Shown in pieces: positions 34,356-43,110 of a stretch of DNA of 64,000 nt; within the stretch, counting starts at the first letter, position 1; each line of letters begins with the position of its first letter. Source of the stretch: Bog-756 sp963828385 (lineage in GTDB: Bacteria; Actinomycetota; Acidimicrobiia; Acidimicrobiales; RAAP-2). The position numbers and the translations under genes are program-made. Location: NCBI GenBank assembly GCA_963828385.1, contig CAWHEF010000002.1:1798001-1862000 (forward strand), given 5' to 3'. Under the pieces are notes generated by a model that had not been told where the DNA came from, did not search any database, and was given only the letters and a program-made list of their open reading frames with translations.

Positions 34356-35841
34356 TCAGCGCTGCGTCGCGTCCATCATCGAGCGCAACAGCTTCCGGTC
34401 GACCTTACCGAAGTCATTGTACGGCAGCTCATCGGTCGAGAGCAGGTGCTCGGGGAGCTTGAACGGTGCCAGCCGGTCGCGGCAGAACGACCGCAGATCC
34501 TCGGTGGTGAGCGAGCGGTCCGCCACCACGGCTACACCGACCCGATGCCCCATCTCCTCGTCGTCAACGCCGAACGCGACGACGTCGCGCACTGCAGGGT
34601 GCGCCCGGACTACGTCCTCGATCTCCATGGGCGAGATCTTCTCGCCGCCACGGTTGATCGTGTCGGCCAGACGGCCCGACGGGTAGAGGTAACCCTCCTC
34701 GTCCGCCGAGACCAGGTCTCCGGTCCGGAGCCACCCGGCACTGCCGGAGACCTGACGCGCCGCACACCTTCGGGTCCGTCTTCACCCACAGCTCGCCGAC
34801 ACCGCCCATCGGCACCTCGGTTTCCGTCTCCGGATCGACGATGCGGATCTCGACCCCGGGCAGCGGTCGGCCCACCGACTTGAGACGCTCGGGCGAATGG
34901 TCGCCGGGCGGAAGCGTGGCGATCGAGCCGGCCGTCTCGGTCTGGCCGAACGTGTTGACGAGAGCCACACCGGGGAAAGCGGCCCGGGCGGTGGCGATGA
35001 GCCCGGGCGAGGCCGGCGCCGCACCGTAGGTGAGGGTGGTGAGCGACGAAAGGTCGGTGGAGTCGAAAGCCGGGTGGGCGAGGATCCGGTGCAGCATGGT
35101 GGGGACGACGAACGACGAGCTCACCCGGTGCCGTTCCACTGCGGTCAACCACTCTCCTGCGTCGAACGGGGCGAGGACGACGATGGTCGATCCCCGGGCG
35201 AGCGCCACCATCGTCCCCAACATGCCTCCCACATGCACGAACGGGACCGAAAGCAAGGAGACGGGGGCGACAGGCTCGACCGCCGGAGCGTAGGCGCCGA
35301 TCTTCGCCCCGATGAGCTCATTGTCCAACGGCACCGCCTTCGGTGTCCCGGTCGTGCCACTGGTGAACAACACCACGGCGTCGTCGGTCGATCGGGGCTC
35401 GGAGCGGGCATCGGGACCGGAGGCGGCCACGTCGATGAGGTCGTCGGCGCCGAGCACGGGGTGGCAACCGGCTCGCTGCAGTGTCCCGGCGAATGCCCGG
35501 CCGGCCACACCGGGACCGGTCGTCTGGGCTGCCGCCAGCATGGCGGCGAGCTCACCGGCCGTGAGCCGCGGGTTCATGAGCGCCGCGGCCGCCCCGATGC
35601 CGCCGGCGCCGATCACGGCGGCCACGCCGAGTTCGCCGGCGTCGTCCGCCACCGGCACCCGGTGGCCCGGTCTCACCCCGGCGGCATGGAGCACACGTGC
35701 ACACGATCGGGCGGCCCTCTGCAACTCGGAGTACGTCGTCGGCCGGTCGTCGACCACAAGAGCGACCCGGTGGGGATCGGTGTCGACCACGGCCCCGAGG
35801 ATGTCGGACAACGACCGCGACATCGGCCGGGGCTCTGGCAT
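34356..35841 (-). pseudogene. AMP-dependent acyl-CoA synthetase/ligase, frameshifted
   Basis: Adenylating enzyme that would activate a carboxylic acid as its CoA thioester. From 35841 the N-terminal domain reads normally through the P-loop LFTSGTTGTPKAV and the FGQTETAG motif to GELWVKTDPK. It then loses frame. From about 34760 the continuation is found in another frame: WLRTGDLVSADEEGYLYPSG, INRGGEKISP and the C-terminal DFGKVDRKLLR lysine loop. One extra base near 34760-34772 accounts for it. About 494 residues when repaired. Either error or recent loss. Confidence 0.87.
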
Positions 35842-35935
35842 CAGGATCGTCTACCGGTCACTGCCACCTGCGTCACTGCCACCTGCGCCATCACCGGCCC
35901 ATCCCCCTTCAGCCGGTTTTGTCCCGGCGGCGCCG

Positions 35936-37138
35936 TCAGGCCGACGGTTGGCTCCCGACGATGCCGACGAAGCTCACGCACTCGCCCGGACCACCGCCGA
36001 GGTTGTGGGTGAGCCCCAGTGTCCGCCCGCCGTCGACGGTGGCGATCTGACGATCCGCCGGGGCGTCGTGGCGGAGCTGGAGCCAACACTCGAAGAGCAT
36101 GCGGAGCCCGGAGGCCCCGATGGGATGGCCGAAGCTCTTGAGGCCGCCATCGGGGTTCACCGGGAGCTCGCCGTCGAGATCGAACGTGCCGGCGAGCACC
36201 TCCTTCCACGCCGTGCCGCGTTCAGCGAAGCCGAGGTCCTCCATGAGCACGAGCTCGGTCGGGGTGAAGCAGTCGTGCACCTCGGCCATTGCCAGCTGGG
36301 TCCGCGGATCGGTGATGCCCGCCTGGCCGTAGGCGTCGGAGGCCGCCCGGACCACCTCCTCGAAGCTCGTGTAGTCGTACTCGGGGTCGATCACGCCCGC
36401 AGCCGGTCCGGCGACGAAGCTGAGGCCTTTGACGTAGAGGGGTGCGTCGCAGTAGCGATGCGCGTCCTCGCTGCGACAGACGATGGCGGCGGCGGCGCCG
36501 TCGCTGACCCCGCTGCAGTCGAACACGCCCAGCTCCCCTGCGACCCGGGGCGAGGCCAGGATCTTCTCCAGCGGGACCTCCTTTTTGAACTGGGCCCTCG
36601 GGTTGAGGGCGCCGTTCCGGTGGTTCTTCCAGGCGATCCGGGCCATCACGTGCTTGAGCTCGTCGGCGTCGACGCCGTATTTGTGGGCGTAGGCGGGGGC
36701 AAGGAAGGAGAAGGCGGCCGGTGAGCTGAGACCGGCGTTCGTCCCGTCCCCCACGGCGCGGATCCCGGTGAGCCCCGAGTAGCCCGAGTCCTTGAGCTTC
36801 TCGACACCGACGGCCATGGCCACGTCATAGGCGCCCGACGCCACCGCGTAGCAGGCGTTCCTGAACGCTTCGGAACCGGTGGCACAGAAGTTCTCCACCC
36901 GGGTGACCGGCCGGTACCCGATCTTGAGCGGTTTCGACAGCGTGATGCCCGACTGGCCCGACCCCATGGTGCCGAGCCAGAACGCATCGATGTCCTCGGT
37001 GCTCACCCCGGCCGAAGCAGTGCATTCGACGACGGCGTCGGTGAGGAGATCGTCGACGCTCTTATCCCAGAGCTCGCCGAAGGGTGTGCATCCCATTCCG
37101 ACGACGGCCACCCGATCACGGATTCCGTTACTGGACAT
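35936..37138 (-). CDS. SCP-x type thiolase
   Basis: Thiolase superfamily protein of 400 residues related to the thiolase domain of sterol carrier protein x. The nucleophile Cys is present (Cys85 in VENFCATGSEAF), as are His in SFGHPIGASG and the second Cys in GGGPGECVSF. So it should be catalytically competent, unlike the Ltp2-like protein at 54951. ATG at 37138 overlaps the end of the HMG-CoA-synthase-like/DUF35 gene by 11 bases. Thiolase and DUF35 proteins typically form a complex; here the partner domain is fused to the upstream synthase. Confidence 0.9.
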   Translation of the reverse strand: MSSNGIRDRVAVVGMGCTPFGELWDKSVDDLLTDAVVECTASAGVSTEDIDAFWLGTMGSGQSGITLSKPLKIGYRPVTRVENFCATGSEAFRNACYAVASGAYDVAMAVGVEKLKDSGYSGLTGIRAVGDGTNAGLSSPAAFSFLAPAYAHKYGVDADELKHVMARIAWKNHRNGALNPRAQFKKEVPLEKILASPRVAGELGVFDCSGVSDGAAAAIVCRSEDAHRYCDAPLYVKGLSFVAGPAAGVIDPEYDYTSFEEVVRAASDAYGQAGITDPRTQLAMAEVHDCFTPTELVLMEDLGFAERGTAWKEVLAGTFDLDGELPVNPDGGLKSFGHPIGASGLRMLFECWLQLRHDAPADRQIATVDGGRTLGLTHNLGGGPGECVSFVGIVGSQPSA

Positions 37139-38696
37139 CTCCGACCGTCTCCTTCCCGCGGGCCGAGTCGTGAGCCGACCCGTCGGTTGACTGGCTCGCC
37201 GAGCCGTTCCCCCCTGGTGAATCGACAGCACGAGGGAGCGGTCGGGCTTTCCAGAAATAATTATGCACCCCCTGGGCGGTGTAGATGAGCCGGAAGGTCA
37301 TCTCCACCCGGGTGCCGATGGACAGGGAGGCAGGCTCGACATCGGTCATCTCGCCCCGGTACCGTCCCCCACCGTCGAAATCGATCACCGCTCCTACCAG
37401 CGGCGGAGACAGGCTGAAGGCGAGGTGATCGATGGTGTAGGTGGCGACCGTGCCCCGCACGTCGGCCAATCGCTGCGGTTCCATGGCGTCTACCGACCGG
37501 CACGACAGGCACACCCGGGTCGGGGGAAGGTGCACGAACCCGCAGGCTGTGCAACGACTGGCCGAGAAGCCGAACTTCCATCCCTCGTTCCTCCGCATGG
37601 CCGGCGCGTCCGGCCGCTCCGGGTCCGGCCGGCGGGGGGCTCGCGGGTGAGCTGCCCTCTCCACGACAGGAAGACGGCGTAGGGAACCAGGGCCGACGCT
37701 CCCCTCTCAGTCTCCTTGCCCTCGTTGCCGTCGGCCTCGGCGCCGTCCACCATGTCGGCCACGGTGAGGAGACCGGCGTCGCCGCGGGCCCGTTGCACGG
37801 CGGTGAGGGCTGCGGTGGTGCGCAGGACGGTGCACTCCGCACCGTCCCCCACCACCACGACGGCCACCACCTGGTCGGGCTGGGCCCGCTCGAGGGCATC
37901 GGCCAGGGACAGCCGCGGCCTGGGCGGCACCGAGGTTTCCGATCTTCGTTCCGAAATCGGGTCCCAGCCGATCGGGCGGGGTGCCGAGCGACGTGCGGAC
38001 GGTCCCGACCGCCCGTGCGTGGAGCCCGGTGACGATCAGATGATCGACCTCCTCGGGCCCGACTCCGGCCCGGAGGAGGGCGCGATCGTAGGCCGCCTTC
38101 GCCAGGGGGACGAGGGAGACCTCGCCGAACCGGTCCTCCCATTGGCGCGAGCTCCGCTCCCCGGGGACGCGCCACCGGTCGAGGAACTCATCGGTTGCCG
38201 AGCCTCGGCCGATGAGCTCGGTCACGCCTCCGTCGGGTGCGTAGACGAACGCGGCCGCTCCATCCCCCCCCTGGCTCTCCTCGCTCCCACCGGCCAGTCC
38301 GGTTCGGAGGTCGGCTACGACCGCCATGGCCGGACCGCTCCGACCGGCGACCGCTGCCGTTTTCAGGGCGCCCCAAGCCGACCGCACCGATCCGCAGGCG
38401 TCGTACGCTGCGCATCCCGGATCGAGGCCGAGGGCGGCGTGGATGGTGGTGGCATTCGTCTTGTCCAGATATACAGGATCAGGGGTCGAGAAGACGAGGT
38501 CGTCCGGCGACGGCGTCGCCGGATCGGCGAGCGCCCGGCGTGCGGCCTCGACACCGAGCGTCGTCGTGTCCTCGTCGTAGGAGGCGACCGTCCTCGTCCC
38601 CCGCCCGGCGGCGGTCCCCAGGGCGGCACCGATGGCGGCCCGCTCGAGCCGCCAGTGCGGGAGGTAGACCCCCCAGCCCACGATGCCCGATGTCAT
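37128..38696 (-). pseudogene. HMG-CoA-synthase-like / DUF35 OB-fold fusion, two frameshifts
   Basis: Three frames join into one protein of about 522 residues. From 38696 a thiolase-fold condensing domain reads GIVGWGVYLPHWR, SYDEDTTTLGVEAARRAL, candidate nucleophile Cys in AYDACGSVRSAWGAL and His in VTGLHARAVG. Frame is lost at KIGNLGAAQ (about 37925-37935) and resumes as LSLADALERAQPDQVVAVV. It is lost again at a G6 run (37634-37639), then continues with the DUF35 zinc ribbon CTACGFVHLPPTRVCLSC and an OB fold (GTVATYTIDH). The similarity is to archaeal-type HMG-CoA synthases. Fusion with DUF35 and overlap with a thiolase suggest a condensing or cleaving complex. Confidence 0.83.
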
Positions 38697-40297
38697 CGGC
38701 CCTCCCCCTCCGTCGATCCGACCAGCGACCCGGTCTTCGTTCCCGCCTCCGGTCCCGCCTGCGACAAGGCGGCCGCCTGCGACCGCAGAGAGCCGCGGTC
38801 CGGCTTGCCCAGCCCGAGCAAGGGGATGGACTCGAGATGGACCACCAGCTCCGGTGTCTTGAACCTGGCCACCCCCCGGGTGGCGAACCACCGTCGGCAC
38901 TCGTCGACATCGAGCCCGTTGTCGGCCACGACGAAGGCGGCCACCCGTTCACCGAGCCGCTCGTCGGGGCATCCGACCACGACCGCCTGCCGGACGGAGG
39001 GGTGCTGCTCGAGGACGCGTTCGACTTCAGCGGATGCGATGTTCTCGCCCGCCCGGATGATCACGTCCTTCAGCCGGCCGACGATGGTCAACCATCCGTC
39101 GTCGTCCAGCACACCGAGATCTCCGGTGGCGAACCAGCCCCGGCGGACGGCCACCCTCGTCTGTTGGGCCTCGCCGTATCCGACGAAGAGCTCAGGCCCG
39201 CGCAAGAGCACCTCTCCCTGCAGCCCCGGCATGAGGTTGCGGTCGGTGGCCGGGTCGACGACCCGAACCTCGGCATCCCCTACCGGACGTCCGTCGGTGT
39301 CGCGCGCCCGTTCGGTGCTGTCCCCGGACCTGCTCGTCGTGATGGTCGGTGCCTCGGTGGAGCCGTAGGTCCGCTTGACCACCGACCGGAGCCGGCGACG
39401 CGCCTCGTCGATGAACTCGGGAGTGACCCCCATCCCACCGCACGAGACGAGCCTCAGGCTGTCGACCTTCTCCTCGACACCGGGGACTTCCATCATGCCG
39501 AGAAACTGGGTGGGCGGACCGATCATGAACGACACCGCCTCGTCCGACACCAGCCTCACCCCCTGGTCAGGGCTCCACTTGTCCATGAGCACGACCGGCA
39601 TCCCCGCCGCCCCGGGTACGAGCACGGCGTTGAGCAGCCCGGACACATGGGCCAGTGGAGCGGGCATCAACGCCGCATCCCTGGCGTCGAGCCCGTGGCT
39701 GGCCACCATCGTCCGCGCCTTGTAGGCGAGACCGCGGTCCGAATGGAGGACGGCTTTCGGGCGTCCGGTCGACCCGGTCGTGAACAGCACGACGGCCACC
39801 GCCGCACCCCGTCCCCCACTCTCGGACATCGGACGGCCGTCCAAGAATTCGGCGAAGCCCCCTCCGTCGCCTCGCACCCCGATGGTGCCGTCCCGCTCGA
39901 GCAGAGCCTGCCCGGTGGCGGCGAAGGCCATGGCGGGCTCGAGCGTGGCCACCATGGCCTCGACCTCGGTCCGCCCGACCTGGTGGTGGATGGGAGCGGC
40001 GACAGCTCCGATGCGCCAGCAGGCACGGAACAGCACGATCGACTCCCACCAGTTGGGAAGCTGCCAGGCGACCACGTCGCCCGAGCGGATGCCCCGGGCC
40101 CGCAGCGAGCCGGCGACTGAGGACACCGCCGACTCGAATGCCGCCCCGTCGAGGCGCGTGGACCCGTCGACCACGGCCGTCGCCCGGGGCGAGTGCCGGC
40201 CGGTGAGGAGGTGGTCGAGTGTGGGAACGTCCCATGCACCACCCACCTCTCTGTACCGCGAGGCGCCGGCTTGACGATACGAGGCGCGCAGCTTCAC
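38693..40297 (-). CDS. AMP-dependent acyl-CoA synthetase
   Basis: Adenylate-forming ligase of 534 residues. P-loop LFTTGSTGRPKAVLHS, YGSTEAPTI, FATGDLGVLDDDGWLTIVGR, and the C-terminal segment LGLGKPDRGSLR with the catalytic Lys. Start GTG at 40297, overlapping the enoyl-CoA hydratase stop by four bases (GTGA); its own stop overlaps the next gene's ATG. It should supply the CoA ester for the hydratase, synthase-like and thiolase proteins encoded with it. Substrate unknown. Confidence 0.9.
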   Translation of the reverse strand: MKLRASYRQAGASRYREVGGAWDVPTLDHLLTGRHSPRATAVVDGSTRLDGAAFESAVSSVAGSLRARGIRSGDVVAWQLPNWWESIVLFRACWRIGAVAAPIHHQVGRTEVEAMVATLEPAMAFAATGQALLERDGTIGVRGDGGGFAEFLDGRPMSESGGRGAAVAVVLFTTGSTGRPKAVLHSDRGLAYKARTMVASHGLDARDAALMPAPLAHVSGLLNAVLVPGAAGMPVVLMDKWSPDQGVRLVSDEAVSFMIGPPTQFLGMMEVPGVEEKVDSLRLVSCGGMGVTPEFIDEARRRLRSVVKRTYGSTEAPTITTSRSGDSTERARDTDGRPVGDAEVRVVDPATDRNLMPGLQGEVLLRGPELFVGYGEAQQTRVAVRRGWFATGDLGVLDDDGWLTIVGRLKDVIIRAGENIASAEVERVLEQHPSVRQAVVVGCPDERLGERVAAFVVADNGLDVDECRRWFATRGVARFKTPELVVHLESIPLLGLGKPDRGSLRSQAAALSQAGPEAGTKTGSLVGSTEGEGR

Positions 40298-41211
40298 GAG
40301 GCGGGTACGGCGCCTTCCACCGCGTCCCGTTCGGCGAGGCGGACCGGTGGAGCGCTCTTCCAGTTGGGGACCCCGTCGTCGGGCTCCGCCACCGGATACT
40401 TGCTCTCGTGGATCTCCGCCCAGTGCGCATGGTTGAGCTGGTGGAGCGTGAAGCACGCCTGCAGTGAGTTGTAGAAGCCCATGTTGTCGACGGTCTGGTT
40501 GACGGACTCCTTGATCATCAACGCGGTCATGGTCGGGACCCGGGCGATGCGACGCGCGTAGTCGAGCGTGCGGTCGGACAGGTCGGCAGCAGGAAAGATC
40601 TTGCTCACCATGCCCAGCTCGTGCGCCTCTTCGACGGTGATGGCATCACCGGTGAGCATCAGCTCCTTCGTCCGTCGCGGCCCGAACTCCCACGGATGGC
40701 CGAAGTACTCCATCCCGCACATCCCGAGGCGAGTCCCGACGACATCGGCGAACAGGACGTCGTCCCCACCCACGATGAGGTCGCACGCCCACATCAGCAT
40801 GAGCCCGGCGGAGTACACCGTTCCCTGCACCTGGGCGACGGTGATCTTGCGGAGGTTGCGCCAGCGCAGCGTGTTCTCGAAGTAGTAGTGCCACTCCTGG
40901 AGCATCCGGGCTTCGGCTCCTTTCCGGGTGGCCCCGTTGATGGTCGCCGTGCGGTGCTGGTCGGGCCCGGGCAGACGTTCGGCCATGGCCTGCTTGGAAC
41001 CCATGTCGTGCCCGGACGAGAAGATCGGCCCGACCCCACCGAGGATGACGACCCGGACCTTGTCGTCCTCCTCGGCGCGGATGAGGGCGTCGTTCAGATC
41101 GACCAGCATTCCCCGGTTCTGCGCGTTGCGCGTCTCAGGACGGTTGAGCAGGACGCGGACGATCTCGCCCCCGTCCAGCTCCTCGTAGCTGACGAAGTTG
41201 TACTCGGTCAT
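40294..41211 (-). CDS. Enoyl-CoA hydratase/isomerase family protein
   Basis: Crotonase-family protein of 305 residues, first gene of the four-gene cluster. Motifs: VLLNRPETRNAQN, the oxyanion segment FSSGHDMGSKQAM and VQGTVYSAGLMLMWACDL. It has an insertion of about 35 residues after the first oxyanion segment (ERLPGPDQHRTATINGATRK), seen in a subgroup common in actinobacteria and also in the paralogue at 29805. ATG at 41211 has GAGGAG about nine bases upstream. Hydratase against isomerase activity cannot be decided. Confidence 0.9.
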   Translation of the reverse strand: MTEYNFVSYEELDGGEIVRVLLNRPETRNAQNRGMLVDLNDALIRAEEDDKVRVVILGGVGPIFSSGHDMGSKQAMAERLPGPDQHRTATINGATRKGAEARMLQEWHYYFENTLRWRNLRKITVAQVQGTVYSAGLMLMWACDLIVGGDDVLFADVVGTRLGMCGMEYFGHPWEFGPRRTKELMLTGDAITVEEAHELGMVSKIFPAADLSDRTLDYARRIARVPTMTALMIKESVNQTVDNMGFYNSLQACFTLHQLNHAHWAEIHESKYPVAEPDDGVPNWKSAPPVRLAERDAVEGAVPAS

Positions 41212-41374
41212 CGGCCCATCTCCTCGTGCGGGTCCTCGTGCTGGCGCCCGAGGGGGCATCGCCGGGATGCCGGCGGTGCAGTCGAGCCCCGTCGGCCACG
41301 GTAGTGCGCGCTTCGCTGTCCCGCGCCCGCCGCTCAGGCCGATCCCGGCGCAGCCGTCGGCGCCCGGGGAGGAA

Positions 41375-41566
41375 TCAGTCGACGATGCTCAGCGCGATCT
41401 TCGGGCAGGCGTGGACCGCCTGCTCGACTTTCGAACGCAGCTCCTCGGGCGGCGACTCGTCGAGAAGGTAGAGCACGTCGTCGTCCCGAAGCTCGAAGAC
41501 CTCGGGGGCGATGGCCATGCACAGCGCGTTCGACTCGCACCGTCCCCGATCCACGACCACTCGCAC
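41375..41566 (-). CDS. Small [3Fe-4S]-type ferredoxin
   Basis: A 63-residue ferredoxin of the kind that feeds electrons to bacterial P450s. Cys10, Cys16 and Cys54 are the visible cluster ligands (C-x5-C ... ACP), with no Cys at the central position of a 4Fe-4S motif, so a 3Fe-4S cluster is expected. The GTG at 41566 gives the typical VRVVVDRGRC opening; the frame stays open far upstream but is not family-like there. No P450 is adjacent; three lie elsewhere in the window and are the likely partners. Confidence 0.85.
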   Translation of the reverse strand: MRVVVDRGRCESNALCMAIAPEVFELRDDDVLYLLDESPPEELRSKVEQAVHACPKIALSIVD

Positions 41567-41659
41567 GAAGGTCAGTGTAGCGACAGACCCGGTCAGCCCG
41601 CCGTGATCGGACGCCGGTCCACGTCGGTGAACCGCCCGGAAGCGGGGCGAAAACGCCAT

Positions 41660-41688
41660 TTTCCAATGAGGGCGGCGGATGGTAAAAT
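41660..41688 (+). promoter_or_regulatory. Candidate promoter for amidohydrolase gene
   Basis: TTTCCA (41660-41665) and TAAAAT (41683-41688) are spaced by 17 bases in the AT-richest part of the 238-base gap between the divergent ferredoxin and amidohydrolase genes. Initiation would be near 41695, leaving about 110 bases of leader that include two copies of CAGACACGAGA just before the ribosome site. Confidence 0.42.
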
Positions 41689-41804
41689 AGCCGAGGATCG
41701 AAGGCGTCCCGACCAAGATTCGGATGGGCCTGCCTGTCGAGCCGCCGCGTGCTGCTTGGACGCGAGACGCAGACACGAGACCCAGACACGAGAGAGGCCA
41801 GGTC

Positions 41805-43016
41805 ATGTCTCCACGATCACTCGAGTTCCCTGTCTTCGACGCCGACAACCACCTCTACGAGACGACCGACGCGTTCACCAAGTTCCTGCCCCCCGAGTTC
41901 GACGGGGTCGTCCGCTATGTAGAGGTCAACGGCCGGACGAAGATCGCCGTCAACAATCTGATCAGCGACTACATCCCCAATCCCACGTTCGAGTACGTCG
42001 CCGCCCCCGGAGCCCAGGAGGAGTACTTCAAGCGCGGGAACCCCGAGGGTAAGTCGCGGCGCGAGATCATGGGGAAGCCCATCCGCTCTCTTCCGGCGTT
42101 CATGGAACCGGGCCCGAGGCTCGAGCTCATGAACGAGCTGGGGCTCGACCGGGCGATCATGTGGCCGACGCTGGCCAGTCTGCTGGAAGAACGGCTGCGG
42201 GGCGATCCGCCGGCGACCCATGCCGTGATCCACGCCCTGAACCAGTGGATGCACGAGCACTGGTCGTTCGACTACGAGTCTAGGATCTTCCCGACGCCGG
42301 TGATCCACCTGGGCATCGTGGAGGACGCCATCGACGAGCTCGAATGGGTCCTCGAACGGGGGGCGAAGATCATCCTCGTGCGACCAGCCCCCGTGCCCGG
42401 ATTCATGGGGCCCCGCTCCATGGCGCTCCCCGAGTTCGACCCGTTCTGGAAAGCGGTGTCAGAAGCCCGCATCCCTGTCGGTATGCACGCATCCGACAGC
42501 GGCTACCAGCGGTTCTTCAACGAGTGGGAGGGCAACACGAGAGGCGAGATGCTCCCGTTCAAGGGTGGATCCGGCTTCATGGCCATCGTCAGCCACCAGG
42601 GTCGGCCGATCATGGACACCGTGGCCTCCCTCATCGGCCATGGCCTGTGCAGCCGGTTCCCCGACCTCCGTTTCGCCCCCGTGGAGAACGGGAGCAACTG
42701 GGTCCGGCCCATCCTCGAGCACATGGGCAGTGCCTATGCCTCGGCCCCCAAGGCGTTCGACGAAGACCCCGTCGAGGTGTTCAAGCGCAACATCTACGTC
42801 CACCCGTTCCACGAGGAGGACCCGATCGGGTTGGTCGAGCTGCTCGGGGCCGACCGGGTGCTGTTCGGGTCCGACTATCCCCATCCCGAGGGCATGTCCG
42901 ACCCGGTCAGCTTCGTAGACGAGCTCACCTCCCTGGACGGCGCCGACGTGGCCAAGATCATGGGGGGCAACCTCAGCGAGCTGTTCGGCTTCCCGGCCGA
43001 CGAGAAGGCAGCCTGA
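41805..43016 (+). CDS. Amidohydrolase_2 family protein (COG2159 type)
   Basis: Metal-dependent hydrolase of 403 residues. The N-terminal FPVFDADNHLYE contains the DxDNH form of the first metal motif. Later GMHASDSGY, the PVENGSNWVRPILEHM segment and GSDYPHPEGMSDP supply the remaining ligands. ATG at 41805 is preceded by GAGAGAGG at seven bases. The protein starts further upstream in the open frame only in a non-conserved Arg-rich stretch. It is a distant paralogue of the gene at 7955, and both types occur near P450s. Substrate unknown. Confidence 0.88.
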   Translation: MSPRSLEFPVFDADNHLYETTDAFTKFLPPEFDGVVRYVEVNGRTKIAVNNLISDYIPNPTFEYVAAPGAQEEYFKRGNPEGKSRREIMGKPIRSLPAFMEPGPRLELMNELGLDRAIMWPTLASLLEERLRGDPPATHAVIHALNQWMHEHWSFDYESRIFPTPVIHLGIVEDAIDELEWVLERGAKIILVRPAPVPGFMGPRSMALPEFDPFWKAVSEARIPVGMHASDSGYQRFFNEWEGNTRGEMLPFKGGSGFMAIVSHQGRPIMDTVASLIGHGLCSRFPDLRFAPVENGSNWVRPILEHMGSAYASAPKAFDEDPVEVFKRNIYVHPFHEEDPIGLVELLGADRVLFGSDYPHPEGMSDPVSFVDELTSLDGADVAKIMGGNLSELFGFPADEKAA

Positions 43017-43057
43017 CCCTTCCTGCGCTCGACGCCCCTCGCCGGAGGGACCTCCCA

Positions 43058-43108
43058 CAGAGCGCCTCTTGCAGCAGAGCGCCTCTTGCAGCAGAGCGCC
43101 TCTTGCTC
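43058..43108. repeat. 17-bp tandem repeat x3 in convergent gap
   Basis: CAGAGCGCCTCTTGCAG repeats at 43058, 43075 and 43092; the third copy differs in its last two bases. It fills most of the 94-base gap between the stops of the amidohydrolase and the PQQ-type gene. A local AGAGCGCCTCTT self-complementary core could fold in RNA from either strand. Confidence 0.85.
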
Positions 43109-43110
43109 CC

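Noticed and set aside
43058..43108. Possible CRISPR array
   Set aside because: Units are 17 bp, directly adjacent and without spacers; no cas genes in the window.
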